This document shows, piece by piece, positions 1 to 10,060 of a stretch of 64,000 nt of DNA. The first letter of the stretch is position 1; the number at the start of each line of letters is the position of its first letter. The translations under genes were made by a program, and so were the position numbers. This stretch comes from Marsupella aquatica (taxonomy: Eukaryota; Marchantiophyta): positions 1,860,001 to 1,924,000 of the forward strand of contig OZ316898.1 in NCBI GenBank assembly GCA_973895155.1, given 5' to 3'. The notes under the pieces were generated by a model, which was given only the letters and a program-made list of their open reading frames with translations, was not told where the DNA came from and did not search any database.

Positions 1-170
1 AATTGAGAACCCCTACATCCCCGTCTTCGCCTCTGGTTGAAACATATCAAAATTTGACTGACGGACAAGTCTACCAAAGGATACCAGAGACGAAGGAAAC
101 CAGTTGCGTTGCAACGGAAGAAACGATGGGAATGGGGAAAGCAACATGTCATGAAAACAAAGCGACTTAC

Positions 171-1063
171 TTGCGCTCATCGACAAAGTACTTCTTGAAG
201 ATACCCAGTCTCTTGTCCTGGAGGTCCTTGCAGTGGGCAAGGTATTTCTTCAAAAAGGGCTGCAAAATGGGGATGAAGTCGCCATAATTGTACTCAAAGC
301 TCTGGGACAGTTTACTCCTTTCTGCGTTAACAGCCCTCAATTTCACGTAGAGCTCATCGTCTTCCTTTGGGAATCTCCTGTTGAACATCATCCTGTACAT
401 GATATTGTACATCATGAGCTGCAACCTGCGCCTGATAATGACACCAGTGGTGGAAGCCTCGGGTCTAGAAATAAGATCCGAAATCACATGGTTGACCTCA
501 TCTTCCCAAGCGAATCTTGACTGCTGCACCACTTTGTTGGTAAAGAAGGGGACTGTCATAATTCTCCTCATCCTCCTCCAGTGCTCTCCATAGACGGTGA
601 ACACCATGTCCTGACCCTTGCCGGTGAAAATGTCGAACACCACATTCGTAGTCCTCGATGCGAATTCAACACCCTGAGTGTGGAGCACTTCCTTGGCGAG
701 CTGCGCATTCGAGACGACGACCACATTCCTCTGTCCCATCTTGAGCATGTACAGATCTCCATACGTCTTCGCCATATCAGCCAAGTTGCGGTGGTTCAAG
801 TCATCTCCCACCTGCAGCCAGTTGCCAACAATTGGCCAAGCAAACGGACCAGGAGGAGTTTTCAATTTCTTCCCCGTCAGCTTCATGATTGCAATCACTC
901 CGAGCGAAGCTGCAAGAAGTCCATACAGCACGTTTTGTAATGTGAAAAGCGACTGAGCAGGAGCCACATCAGTGACCACAGCCTCGTCAGCGGATGCCAG
1001 CACGCTGCTCACTCCCATTGAGACGAGGGAGAGCGCCATCGAAGACCTCCACGAACCCCCCAT
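171..1063 (-). CDS. C4H: trans-cinnamate 4-hydroxylase (CYP73 family), first exon
   Basis: The translated exon is an unmistakable CYP73 cytochrome P450, the ER-bound enzyme that converts cinnamate to p-coumarate in phenylpropanoid synthesis. It opens at the ATG ending at 1063, with an in-frame TGA three codons upstream. An N-terminal extension of about 40 residues is followed by a membrane segment (about residues 43-62), the proline hinge (KTPPGPFAWP), and the conserved stretches GNWLQVGDDLNHR, FDIFTGKGQDMVFT and the C-helix WRRMRR. The exon ends in FVDERK, where a GTAAGT donor (positions 170-165) splits the last lysine codon. The haem-binding exons lie beyond the left edge, so the gene is partial. 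The extended N-terminus upstream of the anchor is longer than I expect of flowering-plant enzymes; a second Met at residue 9 is an alternative start. Family assignment is nearly certain; orthology and expression cannot be judged. Confidence 0.95.
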
Positions 1064-1920
1064 CGCGACTCAGCCTGCAGAAGACCAAAATCCTACAAAA
1101 TGAGCTTCATCCGGTCCAAAATGCAGGTAGGACGCTTGTGGCAAGAAACACAAACCCTCACACCGGAGTCCTACTGCTACTCCCTCCTCATGAACGCGAA
1201 TTCCCCTCACAATGCATTACAAACACCCATGAACGCTAATTTCCCTCTCAATGCATTACAAACACACTCTCCACCATCCCCAAACCCCAAACCTCATAAC
1301 CAAAACTACCATCGGTGATATCGGGGCACAAACTACTACACCCGAGCTCCCTTCTCCTCACTACTCTCGGCAATTGACATGAGTTAGTACTCGACTGCCA
1401 ATTACGTTGCAAGCACTGTACAGCAGTGAATGTCCGAGGACGACTCTTCCCCGCACCTGAAAGAGCCCAGTATCCGGGTCCTGTCTACAGTACTCCCGCA
1501 GCTCCTCTCCAAAACGTGACGCCGACGACGAATCCAACAAGCTCCGATCAGGATCAGCAGAGGCGCATTGATTGTTCAATTCTCACAATCGCTTGACCAG
1601 CGTTCCTTACTCCAAGCTCCTCTGCAACTACCACTCCCCAAATCTCTGCTCCACGACGGAATTGGGCGTGGATGGGATCGATCTAATTGTCTTTCACACA
1701 CTGATCTCAGCCCATGCACATTTCACCGTAGTAATGCCTTTAAACAGTCACAGATCTACGAGTCTTGTCCGGTACTCCTCGAGTGACATCTACTCAGCAT
1801 AGCTCCGCAGGAGGAGGTGAATGATTGCCACATTGACGATCCCACCAGCATTCCATCTGTACATATACCCGCACACAATTGACCACCTCCACTATTCCGT
1901 CCATCCTCTGCCCCACCCAT
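1064..1920. other. upstream region of the C4H gene
   Basis: No coding region is supported here; open frames are short and repeat-free of any recognisable domain. It is the 5' flank of the minus-strand C4H gene and should hold its promoter. The only structure seen is the tandem duplication at 1189-1267. No convincing TATA box or phenylpropanoid AC element could be fixed by eye. Confidence 0.5.
1189..1267. repeat. 39-bp tandem duplication in the C4H promoter region
   Basis: Two adjacent copies beginning CATGAACGC and ending GCATTACAAACAC start at 1189 and 1228 (period 39). They differ at only a few bases. The pair lies 126-204 bp upstream of the C4H start codon, a position where it could duplicate regulatory sites; no known motif is recognised in it. 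Confidence 0.85.
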
Positions 1921-2135
1921 CGGGGTCAGGAAAACAACGGAAATCCTTCCCATCCGTCCGTCCGTCCGTCCGCCGTCGGGGTCATGGAAACAACAGAATC
2001 CCTACCCATCCATCCGTCCGTCCGCCGTCGGGGTCAAGGAAACAACGGAAACCCTTCCCATCCATCCGTCCGTGCGTCGTCGGGGTCAAGGAAGCCACGG
2101 ACACCCTTCCCATCCATCCGGCCGTCCGCCGTCGT
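1921..2135. repeat. 52-56-bp minisatellite with internal TCCG runs
   Basis: Four tandem units each begin CGGGGTCA (1921, 1977, 2029, 2081) and continue with a GGAAACAACGG-like block and a run of CCATCCGTCCGT tetramers. Spacings are 56, 52 and 52 bp. The array has open frames in several phases but these are by-products of repeat periodicity. Confidence 0.85.
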
Positions 2136-2331
2136 CGCCCACTCCGTCCATCTGCCCCAAATCCGAGGTCCTGCGGCGAATTCATATCTTCGGTGGACCG
2201 TGGACACTGTTCCGAATTTCGTTTTGCTGTTCCCCGAGAATTGACTTATTCTATATTGCTAATAACAAATGATATTTCGCCAGCCCCCTCCCCCAAGTTG
2301 CCACTTACCAAATATTATAGTATCAGAGTCT

Positions 2332-2395
2332 ATCAGAGTATCTTGTCAAGTGTGGTGTTATAGTAGTCCATCAGAGTATCTTGTCAAGTGTGGTG
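2332..2395. repeat. short direct duplication
   Basis: A 26-bp sequence (ATCAGAGTATCTTGTCAAGT and onward) occurs at 2332-2357 and again at 2370-2395 without mismatch. The surrounding 2140-2590 stretch shows no gene. Confidence 0.85.
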
Positions 2396-2591
2396 GTCCA
2401 TGAGAGCTTTAGTTTCTGTTTAGGTAACGGTGTTTAGAATAATTTTGGTAACAAGAACGATAGATTATAGCTTGTTGTAAATTAACACAAACTCCAGGTG
2501 GCCATCGGAAACAAATGGCACTTTTTCCCTGGCAGCAGAGACAGAAGAGAGGTATTTCTGTAGATTTTAAATTCTAAGGAAATGTGGGTAG

Positions 2592-2672
2592 TTAAATTTG
2601 AAAGTATATATCAAACTGCCAAAGAGCAGGAGTTAAATTTGAAAGTATATATCAAACTGCCAAAGAGCAGGA
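2592..2672 (-). repeat. tandem 3' tail of the non-LTR element
   Basis: A unit of about 40 bp (AGTTAAATTTGAAAGTATAT followed by ATCAAACTGCCAAAGAGCAGG) is present twice in tandem, beginning near 2592 and 2632. Related sequence recurs at 13205-13325, which marks this as the 3' terminus of the element family. Such short terminal repeats replace a poly-A tail in many non-LTR elements. Confidence 0.7.
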
Positions 2673-2813
2673 GACGCTGAACCGGGAGACAGGATCCCAC
2701 AGGCCAAAAAACCCAATCAAGGGAAAACAAGAAAAAAGGCCAAAAGGCCAAAGAGCAAAAACAAAAAAGACCAGGCACAAGCCCAGCCTAAGGAGAACAA
2801 AGGACACACAAAC

Positions 2814-4970
2814 CTAAAGACTACCCAACGGCAAAGTGAAGGGCCTGATAAAGCTCCGTCGTGAACTGCATAGGGGGGTCAAGCAATGGAATCCGACTAG
2901 ATGCCCGGACTCCAACCGCCTCGCCTCTACGAAGGATAGTGAAGGCCTGTGCACGTTGAAGTGCAATGGACACCCTCTGTCTAAAAAAGGATGTGATAAC
3001 AGAGACTGGTGGATAAGGCCGCCGCTTGACATAATGAACCGCACAGGAGCGCAAGAACTGGTCAAAAGTCGGGTGCAGCGCTCCAAAGACCTCCACGGCA
3101 AACGGGTAGAAAAGGTCCCCTGGGTAACGCGTAGCATAAGCCTCCTCCTTGAGGCGAGCAGCCCTCGTGGCAGCATGACCTGGGATGTGGGCAGCGGACG
3201 CCAGGCTCCACTAGTGGGGTCAGCAACAACCACATCCCCAAGGGCACGAACACCAGCGCGAGAGAAAACCAAATCGGCCCGACGCCTGTCCGGTACTCCA
3301 TCCCGGGGTGGTAACACATGTCGTTGCTCCATCATAACATGATACCCAGAATCACGAGCGATGGCGGCTACCACATCCCAAATGTCATCGTGTGTCGCCG
3401 TCCGCTCACTACCATGACCACATCGTAGGATATGGATTCCCCCCTATCCAAGGGCGCTCCACAAACACATGTGGGTTGCCCAAGGAGGCATGGGTGGGGA
3501 AGACCAAGACGGAGGCGCATGGAAGTGGTGAAGACAAAAGAACTCATACGAAAGGGGGCCCACAATGGGCTCGCAGATAACCAAGCCCCGAACCAACGCC
3601 CGAACCGGATAAAAGACGCGCTCGAACCAAGTTAGAGGGTGCGTCGGAAAGCATGCTAGAAAGGGTGAATCGGTGCATGCGATCAGAGATCACCTGTTGA
3701 ACTCAGTCGGGACTGTCCAAAATAACTCCCTCAAAAGCAGGGACCACGCTCTGCACATCCTCCGGTAATAAGGACCGGGCATGACGAAGCTGGATCTGAA
3801 AAAGGAGAGCTCCGTTCTCCACTCCCATGACCGAGTCAGAGAGGATAGGCCGAAGGTCCACAATGAAACGTGACGCCAAGGCGGGGGCCACCTGCGCCCA
3901 ACTGCCAAGAAATGCACAAGGAGCAGCAACCACAGCCGAGGACACCCCCAAACCACCTCCCGATGGGGGCAGAGACGCCTGCCTAGCCGCAAAAGAACCA
4001 TCCTCTCCATCAAGGGCTCCAGGACCGATGAGGTGACCAAAGACCCGCATCACGGTGGTGTCAAAGGAAGAGAGCAAGGACAAAAACGCTGGGGTGGGGG
4101 GGACCGTCCGCAGAAGGTATGATGGTCGGCGAACAAAACACAAAACCAGAATCAAGAAGGCAATCTGGACATCCCCCAAAGCCACCAGCTGGTCAAGGTG
4201 CGCAACATCCTGGTCCAAGGCAGACTGTAGAAACTCCTGCTCAAGGCCGTCCCCCCAAACGGCACCCCAAGGACCCGAATGCCATCATGTCTAATGGGGA
4301 TATCAAGAGGGGGGGAGAATGAGTCCGGGAGAGGAAGACGGGACCAGACCCCACACTTCCTAGGCTGTACTGACAAACCAATAATGGCAAGCTGCTGAAC
4401 AAAATGGATATAGGCATCTCCAAGAAGCAAGGCAGGAGCAACAATGTGAGTATCGTCAACAACAGAGGGGAACAAGCAACCTGGAAAAGCACCGGAAGAT
4501 GCCCGGATGGGCCGAAGATGAGCCAAGGCAAACAACGCACCACCAAGGGGATCCCCCTGCCGGGTGCCGGACTCTGACATAATGGTGGAGTATGTCCCAG
4601 ACGCCAGATGGTCAGAGTAGACCAAGGGGGCAGGGGTCCCATAAAAAGCCCGAGCAAAAGGGATGAGGGATGCAATCTCCCCCCCAGCATCCCGAAGCTC
4701 CTCAAAAATCACACGACGGGAGACAGAGTTGAAGGCATTGGCAACATCCACCTGAATGACCCCCCAATCAGGGTGGAGGTCCAAAACGGCACGCAAGCCA
4801 TGTACCACGCTCTCACAACCACCCGGGGTGGCCACGCCGAACTGGTGGGGGAAGAAGTGTGAAGCAAATGGTGCCCTCATTTGTAAACAAATGCATCGGC
4901 TAACCAGACGATACAGGACCTCCCCAATGGCTAGGGGTCGAACACCACCCGTCTCCTTGGCCAAAGCCAT
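2814..4970 (-). pseudogene. reverse transcriptase / CCHC / restriction-like endonuclease, degenerate
   Basis: The best-preserved piece, 4970-4152, is a 272-residue reverse-transcriptase segment with GGVRPLAIGE near its start, the VDVANAFNSV block, a SGTRQGDPLG block and the catalytic motif VVDD in place of the usual Y/A-x-DD. Then 4218-3703 encodes the thumb and connection region, 3565-3368 the motif RLRLGLPHP and the start of a zinc site (CVCGAPLD), and 3374-2814 an endonuclease-like region with an acidic residue, RRRADLVF and GDVVVADP. Further pieces continue in other frames (3096-2821). At least three frame changes are needed, so no protein can be made. The order matches the copy at 17492-18823, whose C-terminus is intact over 443 residues. 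Confidence 0.75.
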
Positions 4971-5294
4971 GTGTCACTTGCCTATCCAACGATTAATGCG
5001 TGCAAACCGTACTTTTCCTTGCTTAAACCGTTGGTATCGTATTACGGGGTCGTGGAGGGACGCTATTTGGAGGATTTCCACACCTAAGGATGAGTATGTT
5101 TGATTCCGCTCCCGGAAGTGTACTTTTTGATCAAGTCTACCGACTGGTCTCTCCGTTTTTGATCAAGTCCAAGGGACTGGTCCTACCATCTACAACTCAT
5201 GCCCACCGGGTGAGTGCTGTCACCACCCCCCTCCTCTTTTGGGCAAGCATACCAACATTTACAATAAGATTTGAACACTAGTGACAAGGGCAAA

Positions 5295-5700
5295 TGTTTC
5301 CACAACGACACCGACCACACACACTAGGGGAGGAAAACAAACAACACAAGCAACAACAAGTGACACACAAAATATTGGAACCTCAAGCCAAATCCATATC
5401 TCTTGGTGTTTCCCGTAACACATGCAAGGACAACCCGGCCTCCTGCCGTCTGCCCAACTCCTGCCTCCCGGGGACAAGTGCTACGTTCTCCACCTCACTA
5501 CTCTGGCTTGAACTTCTCCTAATTGGTGCGCTACTCACAAAAGCTACTCCAAAGCATCCAAGTACTACGCTGAGTTCCCCCCCCCAACTACTCCGGGGCT
5601 CTCCCCCTAAATACCGAAAAAAAACACACCAAAGCACCCCTCATGGGGTCACAACGATGGCGGCTACCCTAGCGGCGCCGCTAAAACCCTGCACTAAGAA
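5295..5700. other. non-coding 3' portion of the insertion
   Basis: No reading frame with recognisable content is seen between the left end of the insertion (4972) and the stop of the 617-codon frame. The first 300 bp contain two copies of a TTTTTGATCAAGTC motif near 5125 and 5155; otherwise nothing stands out. Confidence 0.4.
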
Positions 5701-5737
5701 ATCCCTAAACTAAAAAGGCATGCGGCACACACATGCT

Positions 5738-5760
5738 GCTAAAACCCTAAACCCTAAACA
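5738..5760. repeat. short telomere-like (CCCTAAA) run
   Basis: Two to three adjacent copies of the plant telomere unit CCCTAAA occur here. In genes such a telo-box is a promoter element of translation-related genes; inside this insertion it may be incidental. Confidence 0.6.
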
Positions 5761-6132
5761 AGGGGCCGACGGTGCCTTCGACGGCGCCCCAACTGTACAC
5801 AGTGAACCCCGAAATTGCAAGGCACCCCACAATGGCCGAAACTAGGTGCCCTATCAATTGTACTTTTGAGCTTACCCTTGGATAGTCCTTCTCCTTCTGA
5901 TCCCGAATCACTCAGCCGCACTCGCAACGGACATCGGACGCCTGAGTTATGGTCGTTTTCGTATCGCGAAAACACAATTTCGCCGGGCCATAACTTGCTC
6001 ATCCTGGCTCCGTTTGAGGAGCGCCGCCTCTTGTTGGAATCAGCTCCGCGAACTCTTTCCAATAAGCCCGTGAGTGACCCCTCACAAAAATTTGGAAATC
6101 CAGAGGCCGTACAACCACATCCGTACGATTAT

Positions 6133-7986
6133 CTACTCCTCCTCTTCTTCACTCTCGGTGCCCCGGCTTGTGCCCCGTGAGTGGGCCTCCTCTTCATCAC
6201 TCACGGGAGTGAGTGCCACCTCACTTTTCTTCTTCTTTACCGGGGTACTCTTCGTGCTGCCGCTCCCTTGCTTCCTCAAAGTGGCCAAGGCCTGCCACGC
6301 CTTGATGTACCCCTCACCAATGGTGTCCTTCCATAGGGTAGCCTCTTCTCCGGACTGCAACTCCAACGGTAGAACTTGCCCTGTGGCCATGGGAGTCCCG
6401 GGGGTGACAGACCTGGGTGGCATCCCTGTACTGACTTGAGCCTCCCGTAATGATTTCCGTACCTCCCGGAGCTTCTTCTCCAAGCCCTTGCTCTTCTCCT
6501 GACTCTTCTTGGCTCCATCCAACAAGGGCCCATACTTCCTACTAACCTCCTTCACCACCATCTCAATAGCCTGGGAGATCAAATCCGGGGAAAGTGTGGA
6601 GCTAGGTGTGTCGGGGCTCTTCCGTTTCCCCAGACTCAAGGCCTCACTCCTCTTTGCTCGTGTCTCAAAGGCGGCCACCTGACTCCGTAGTGCTCCCACC
6701 TGGTTTCTCCACTCCACCACTTCTCCAGAATTCTGCTTCTCTTTGGCCAATGCTTGTCTCAATGCTCCCACCTCTTCTGCTTCCTTGGCCTTGGTGTACA
6801 AGGCTCCCTTCAAGTTGGAGATCTCTACGTGAGCTGCTTGGAGGAGCTTAACCTTCTCATGAATGGTCCCCTCCTTGGCCTTGATCACCTCCTTCAGAGA
6901 CAGGGTACTCTGCTCTAACGTCTCTACTCTGGCTGTGGTGTGCTTGAGAGAATCTCTCAATGCGTGGACTAGCTTGAGTCCCTCATGGACTCCCTCTCTG
7001 AAATCCCGTAGCTCTGCCAGGTAAACATCCGGAATGTTGTAGGCCAGGGGCTCTTTCGGATCTCCCACGAGTGATTCAAGCCACTCCAATGTGTAGTCCT
7101 CATCCTGGTTTTCTTCTCCTCTATCTTCATCCCCACCAGCCGACGATGATTCCTCCGTGAGCTTCCCTATAACGGTAGTGGCAATACTCCGGATCTCCGT
7201 GGTGAGAGATGATTCCGTGTCTTCTTGTCCCGGGGAACCAATCAACCCTTCTGCCCTGGCCAATACAAATGACCCCATCAAATGTACAGCCCCACCTGGT
7301 TTCACACTCCCGGGATCAGCGGCCAACAGCTTCTTCAACCCGTAGTACCACCATCCGTACACATGGGTTGGGTGGTTTTTGATGTCCATAGCTACCACGA
7401 AATGCTCTTCATTCACCACCCCGGATTGCACGTTGCCAAGGACCCGTTGATGAACCTTGGCCAGGAATCCCTTATACTCAACATCCTTGACAGCGGAAAG
7501 AGGGATGGCAGTGGTGGAGGTGGGATTAATCACCCAAGTGGCCACCATCTTCAACGTGAGTTCTCCCCTAATGTGCCGAGGTGTGAATGAGAATTTCTGA
7601 TTCTCCAGAAACAGCAGCCTAGCCAACTCCACATGGGGCACTACACGTTTGAGACATTCAAAGTAGATCCCCTCCATTCGTAACTCCATCCCGGCCTCAA
7701 TGTCCCAGCTCTTCCCCGGGGGGATGGTAATCTCCACCTTCATGAATTCTGTAACCCCGGTGGCTTGGAAAATATTCCGACAATCCTCCATCACCTTGGC
7801 GGAGGTCTTGGGATAAATTCGACGAAAAATCCTCCTACCCACCGGCGTGGAACCTGCTGCCAATCCCGTGCTCATCGTAGCTTCTCTCTCTTCTCTCTCC
7901 CTTGCAATCAAAGTCTCCACGTAGTCACGGTAAGCAGCCTTGTATCTCCGAATGCGTGCCACACTGAACTCCGGTTGATCTAGCAT
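6133..7986 (-). CDS. 617-residue protein of unknown function carried by the insertion
   Basis: This is the longest uninterrupted frame in the window, starting at the ATG ending at 7986. I do not recognise it. Residues about 1-300 look globular and include blocks such as PPGKSWDIEAGMELRMEGIY and HPTHVYGWWYYGLKKLL; residues 265-305 are acidic and low-complexity. Residues about 330-520 are rich in heptad-like Leu, Glu and Lys and should form coiled coils. The tail has a basic patch (PVKKKKSE) and ends in a run of glutamates. There is no zinc knuckle, protease, integrase or reverse transcriptase. A structural (Gag-like) or DNA-binding role for the element is possible; a captured host gene is the alternative. 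The frame is intact inside an otherwise dead host retrotransposon, implying recent insertion or selection. Confidence 0.6.
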   Translation of the reverse strand: MLDQPEFSVARIRRYKAAYRDYVETLIAREREEREATMSTGLAAGSTPVGRRIFRRIYPKTSAKVMEDCRNIFQATGVTEFMKVEITIPPGKSWDIEAGMELRMEGIYFECLKRVVPHVELARLLFLENQKFSFTPRHIRGELTLKMVATWVINPTSTTAIPLSAVKDVEYKGFLAKVHQRVLGNVQSGVVNEEHFVVAMDIKNHPTHVYGWWYYGLKKLLAADPGSVKPGGAVHLMGSFVLARAEGLIGSPGQEDTESSLTTEIRSIATTVIGKLTEESSSAGGDEDRGEENQDEDYTLEWLESLVGDPKEPLAYNIPDVYLAELRDFREGVHEGLKLVHALRDSLKHTTARVETLEQSTLSLKEVIKAKEGTIHEKVKLLQAAHVEISNLKGALYTKAKEAEEVGALRQALAKEKQNSGEVVEWRNQVGALRSQVAAFETRAKRSEALSLGKRKSPDTPSSTLSPDLISQAIEMVVKEVSRKYGPLLDGAKKSQEKSKGLEKKLREVRKSLREAQVSTGMPPRSVTPGTPMATGQVLPLELQSGEEATLWKDTIGEGYIKAWQALATLRKQGSGSTKSTPVKKKKSEVALTPVSDEEEAHSRGTSRGTESEEEEE

Positions 7987-8371
7987 TCATGCATCCTGAA
8001 ATCAAATCCTCAATCACCAAATCCCGTCACCCGTAGCAATGTCAATTCCCTGGCCCGAAACAGCCCCCGCATCCCGATCAATCGATTACTCTCAATTCCC
8101 CCAGAAGCCACTCCGTGCTGCTGCCGCTAATGCCCGGAAGAATCAGGCCACCAAGCCCCACCAATCTACCATGAGAGAGAGCTTCAAAAATAATTAGAAG
8201 GTGAGAGCTTTCGGCAAGGTGTTGGGAGAGAGCTTCGAGTTTTGCTTTCGGCAAGGAGAGGGTCGTGCAAAAGAGGGAGAAAAGAAGGGAAGAAAAAAAA
8301 CAAAAAATCCCCCCCGACACCTCCTTTCCCCTTGCGCCCCGGGCCCTCCTTTAATGGCCCTCCCCGGTGCC

Positions 8372-8750
8372 CTCTTTCGCCTGGCTCGCGGGAGCCCTAA
8401 ATGCCCTGGGCACGCAGCCCTATGGGCTCACGGGAGGGTTTTAATACCCCCCTCCTCTTTCCTCTGCCACGGCCCCCGTAGCGCCTCGCCCCGGCTGCCC
8501 TTACTCAGCCTGGGGATTCCACATGGCGGCTCTAGGGCTGCCCCTTATGGGCCCCCAAGTGCTCGCCCCGTCCAGGCCATTTCAGGGGGCCTTTAACCCC
8601 CCTTCCGCGACCTTCCTGATCACCGGCCTCCCGCTAGTACTCGCGGTGCCCCTTAAGGGGGAATTTTAAATTCTCCCCCACACCTCGGCGCCTCGCTTCC
8701 TTCAGCTCGCGGGGCTCCCTAAAACGGGGGATTTAATCCCCCCCTTTCTT
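8372..8750. repeat. GC-rich repeats with G5-TTTAA-C5 inverted motifs
   Basis: Near-palindromic modules of the form GGGGG, A/T core, CCCCC recur at about 8443, 8580, 8655 and 8722, spaced by about 65-72 bp or twice that. Each is preceded by CTCGCGG- and GCCCTA-like blocks. The stretch lies just upstream of the 617-codon frame on its strand, so it would form a heavily folded leader in that transcript. Confidence 0.55.
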
Positions 8751-9126
8751 CTCCTGAATGCGGCCCTATGCAGGGCTCGCGACAGCCTCCTCCATGTCCA
8801 GCCCGGCTCCGGCTGCTCATAAAAAAAACTGCCCCCTAATCACACTGCCGGGGTCACCTCTACTCAAAAACTTCCTTGCTCCCGGTCCTGTTTTATTTCT
8901 TCTTCCCACCAACCTTGCTATTGAGTTCTCTAAAAATGGCCATAAAATAATGGGGAGTCCCCCAAAGGCAGGGCCCTCCGCCCAACATAATTGCAGAACA
9001 ATTAGGGGATAAAAATAAATACAGTTCTTCGGTCACAGGTGATAGAATTAACTTTGAAAAAATGGTTATTTACAATGGTTATTTACACTGCGCAACACTC
9101 CGCGACCAAGCTATTCGTGATTTTGA

Positions 9127-9145
9127 GTGACGGGGACCCCGTCAC
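9127..9145. repeat. perfect 19-bp palindrome at the right end of the insertion
   Basis: GTGACGGGG and CCCCGTCAC face each other around a single central A. It ends one base inside the right border of the 4,175-bp insertion. A terminal hairpin could serve in end recognition. Confidence 0.8.
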
Positions 9146-9151
9146 ACCATG

Positions 9152-10056
9152 AGCCGACACGCCCCCAAGAGCCGAGGACAACAGGCAGAATGCGGCCACC
9201 TGCAACATGAGCACACACCTGGAACAACTCCTGGAAACCCGATGCCGAGTCATCAGGGGAGAAGCAGTCCCTGAGGTGCTCGAACCTCATCCCAGAGATG
9301 CCCCCAGCGGAAAGACGGGGCAAATGAAGGAAGACAGAGGAAAAAATCTTGCGAGAAAGGGAGAACTCAACCTCCGGAGAGAAGCTCCCAATGAAACTTG
9401 GAACCGCGCAAGAAGCCAGGGGATGAAGGGACCGAAGGGCCGCAACCGTCTCGACCGAAGGAGGAGAGGGGGAAAGGGGAACCAAGGAACGTGCGGCCCG
9501 AGAAAACTCCCCCTCCTGTCCCAACAAAAGGCATCAGCGAAGGCGGCGCTGGACAGGAGGGACCAGAGGTTCCTCCTCAAACTCAGAGGCCCTAGAGGCC
9601 AACGCAAGAAGCCGGTGATAGAACTCCTCCTGAAGCAAAATCCAGTCCCCCGACAAAAACCGTTGCAACCTGGCAATGGTCTCCCTATGCCCAGCCGGGC
9701 CCCCACGAGGAGGGAGGGTCAACACCCAATGAGGAAGCAAGAGGAGTAGGGACCAGGCACCAACATCAGTGGGGTCACGCGCCAGCCGGTCAAAAGGAAG
9801 ACGAAAGTCCTGCCGAAGCATGGGCCGCAAGGGCACAGGAATCCGGGTATACAATCGAGGATGCCGAAAACCGGGGTAAAGAGCCGCAAGGACATCCAGG
9901 TGGGCCAGCCAATCCCAGGAAGAAGGGGGGGCCAGACGGGGGAGGGGGAAGGGGGGCAGGGGGGAGCACAGAGGAGGAGGAAGCACGAAGAGCGGGACAT
10001 GAGCGACGATGGCGAGTCAGACCAGATGGTTGGTACCAACTGTGACAAGCATCACA
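9152..10056 (-). pseudogene. N-terminal part of the R2-like protein, with zinc finger
   Basis: At 10056-9997 the minus strand encodes a zinc finger of the form C-x2-C-x11-H-x3-C (CDACHSW, then SGLTRHRRSC). It is followed at 9986-9534 by the conserved domain that precedes reverse transcriptase in this family (RQDFRLPFDRLARD, GAWSLLLLLPHWVL, PPRGG) and at 9527-9152 by LGQEGEFSRAARSLVPL, LRSLHP and SAGGISGMRFEHL. The frame changes at least twice. N-terminal CCHC/CCHH fingers that bind target DNA are typical of R2-type elements, so this piece supports the classification. The coding sequence runs directly into the RT block at 4970 once the intervening insertion is discounted. Confidence 0.7.
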
Positions 10057-10060
10057 CTGG

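Larger units (their letters stand above)
4972..9146 (-). mobile_element. 4,175-bp insertion with TG...CA ends and 5-bp duplication
   Basis: CCATG occurs at both borders (4967-4971 and 9147-9151), and the host retrotransposon reads straight across if the segment and one CCATG are removed. The ends are TGTCAC at the left and GTCACA at the right, so the element has TG...CA termini and a six-base, imperfect terminal inverted repeat. A 5-bp duplication with TG/CA ends suggests integrase-mediated insertion, but I found no long terminal repeats and no primer-binding site. It contains a single long reading frame (6133-7986, minus), a GC-rich hairpin-rich leader, and a short palindrome at the right end. 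It may be a non-autonomous retrotransposon derivative or an unrecognised DNA transposon. Confidence 0.8.

Noticed and set aside
3-940. Plus-strand open frames opposite the C4H exon
   Set aside because: They are antisense shadows of a clearly conserved P450 coding sequence.
1821-2363. 180-codon plus-strand frame over the minisatellite
   Set aside because: The protein is only the translation of the 52-56-bp repeat in a lucky phase; no domain.
4972-9146. Ordinary LTR retrotransposon reading of the 4.2-kb insertion
   Set aside because: The two ends share only six terminal bases; no direct repeat, no primer-binding site and no polypurine tract could be found by eye.
9287-9749. Long arginine/proline-rich frames on both strands at 9.2-10.8 kb
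   Set aside because: They are GC-rich shadow frames; the family-consistent reading is the minus-strand retrotransposon protein.
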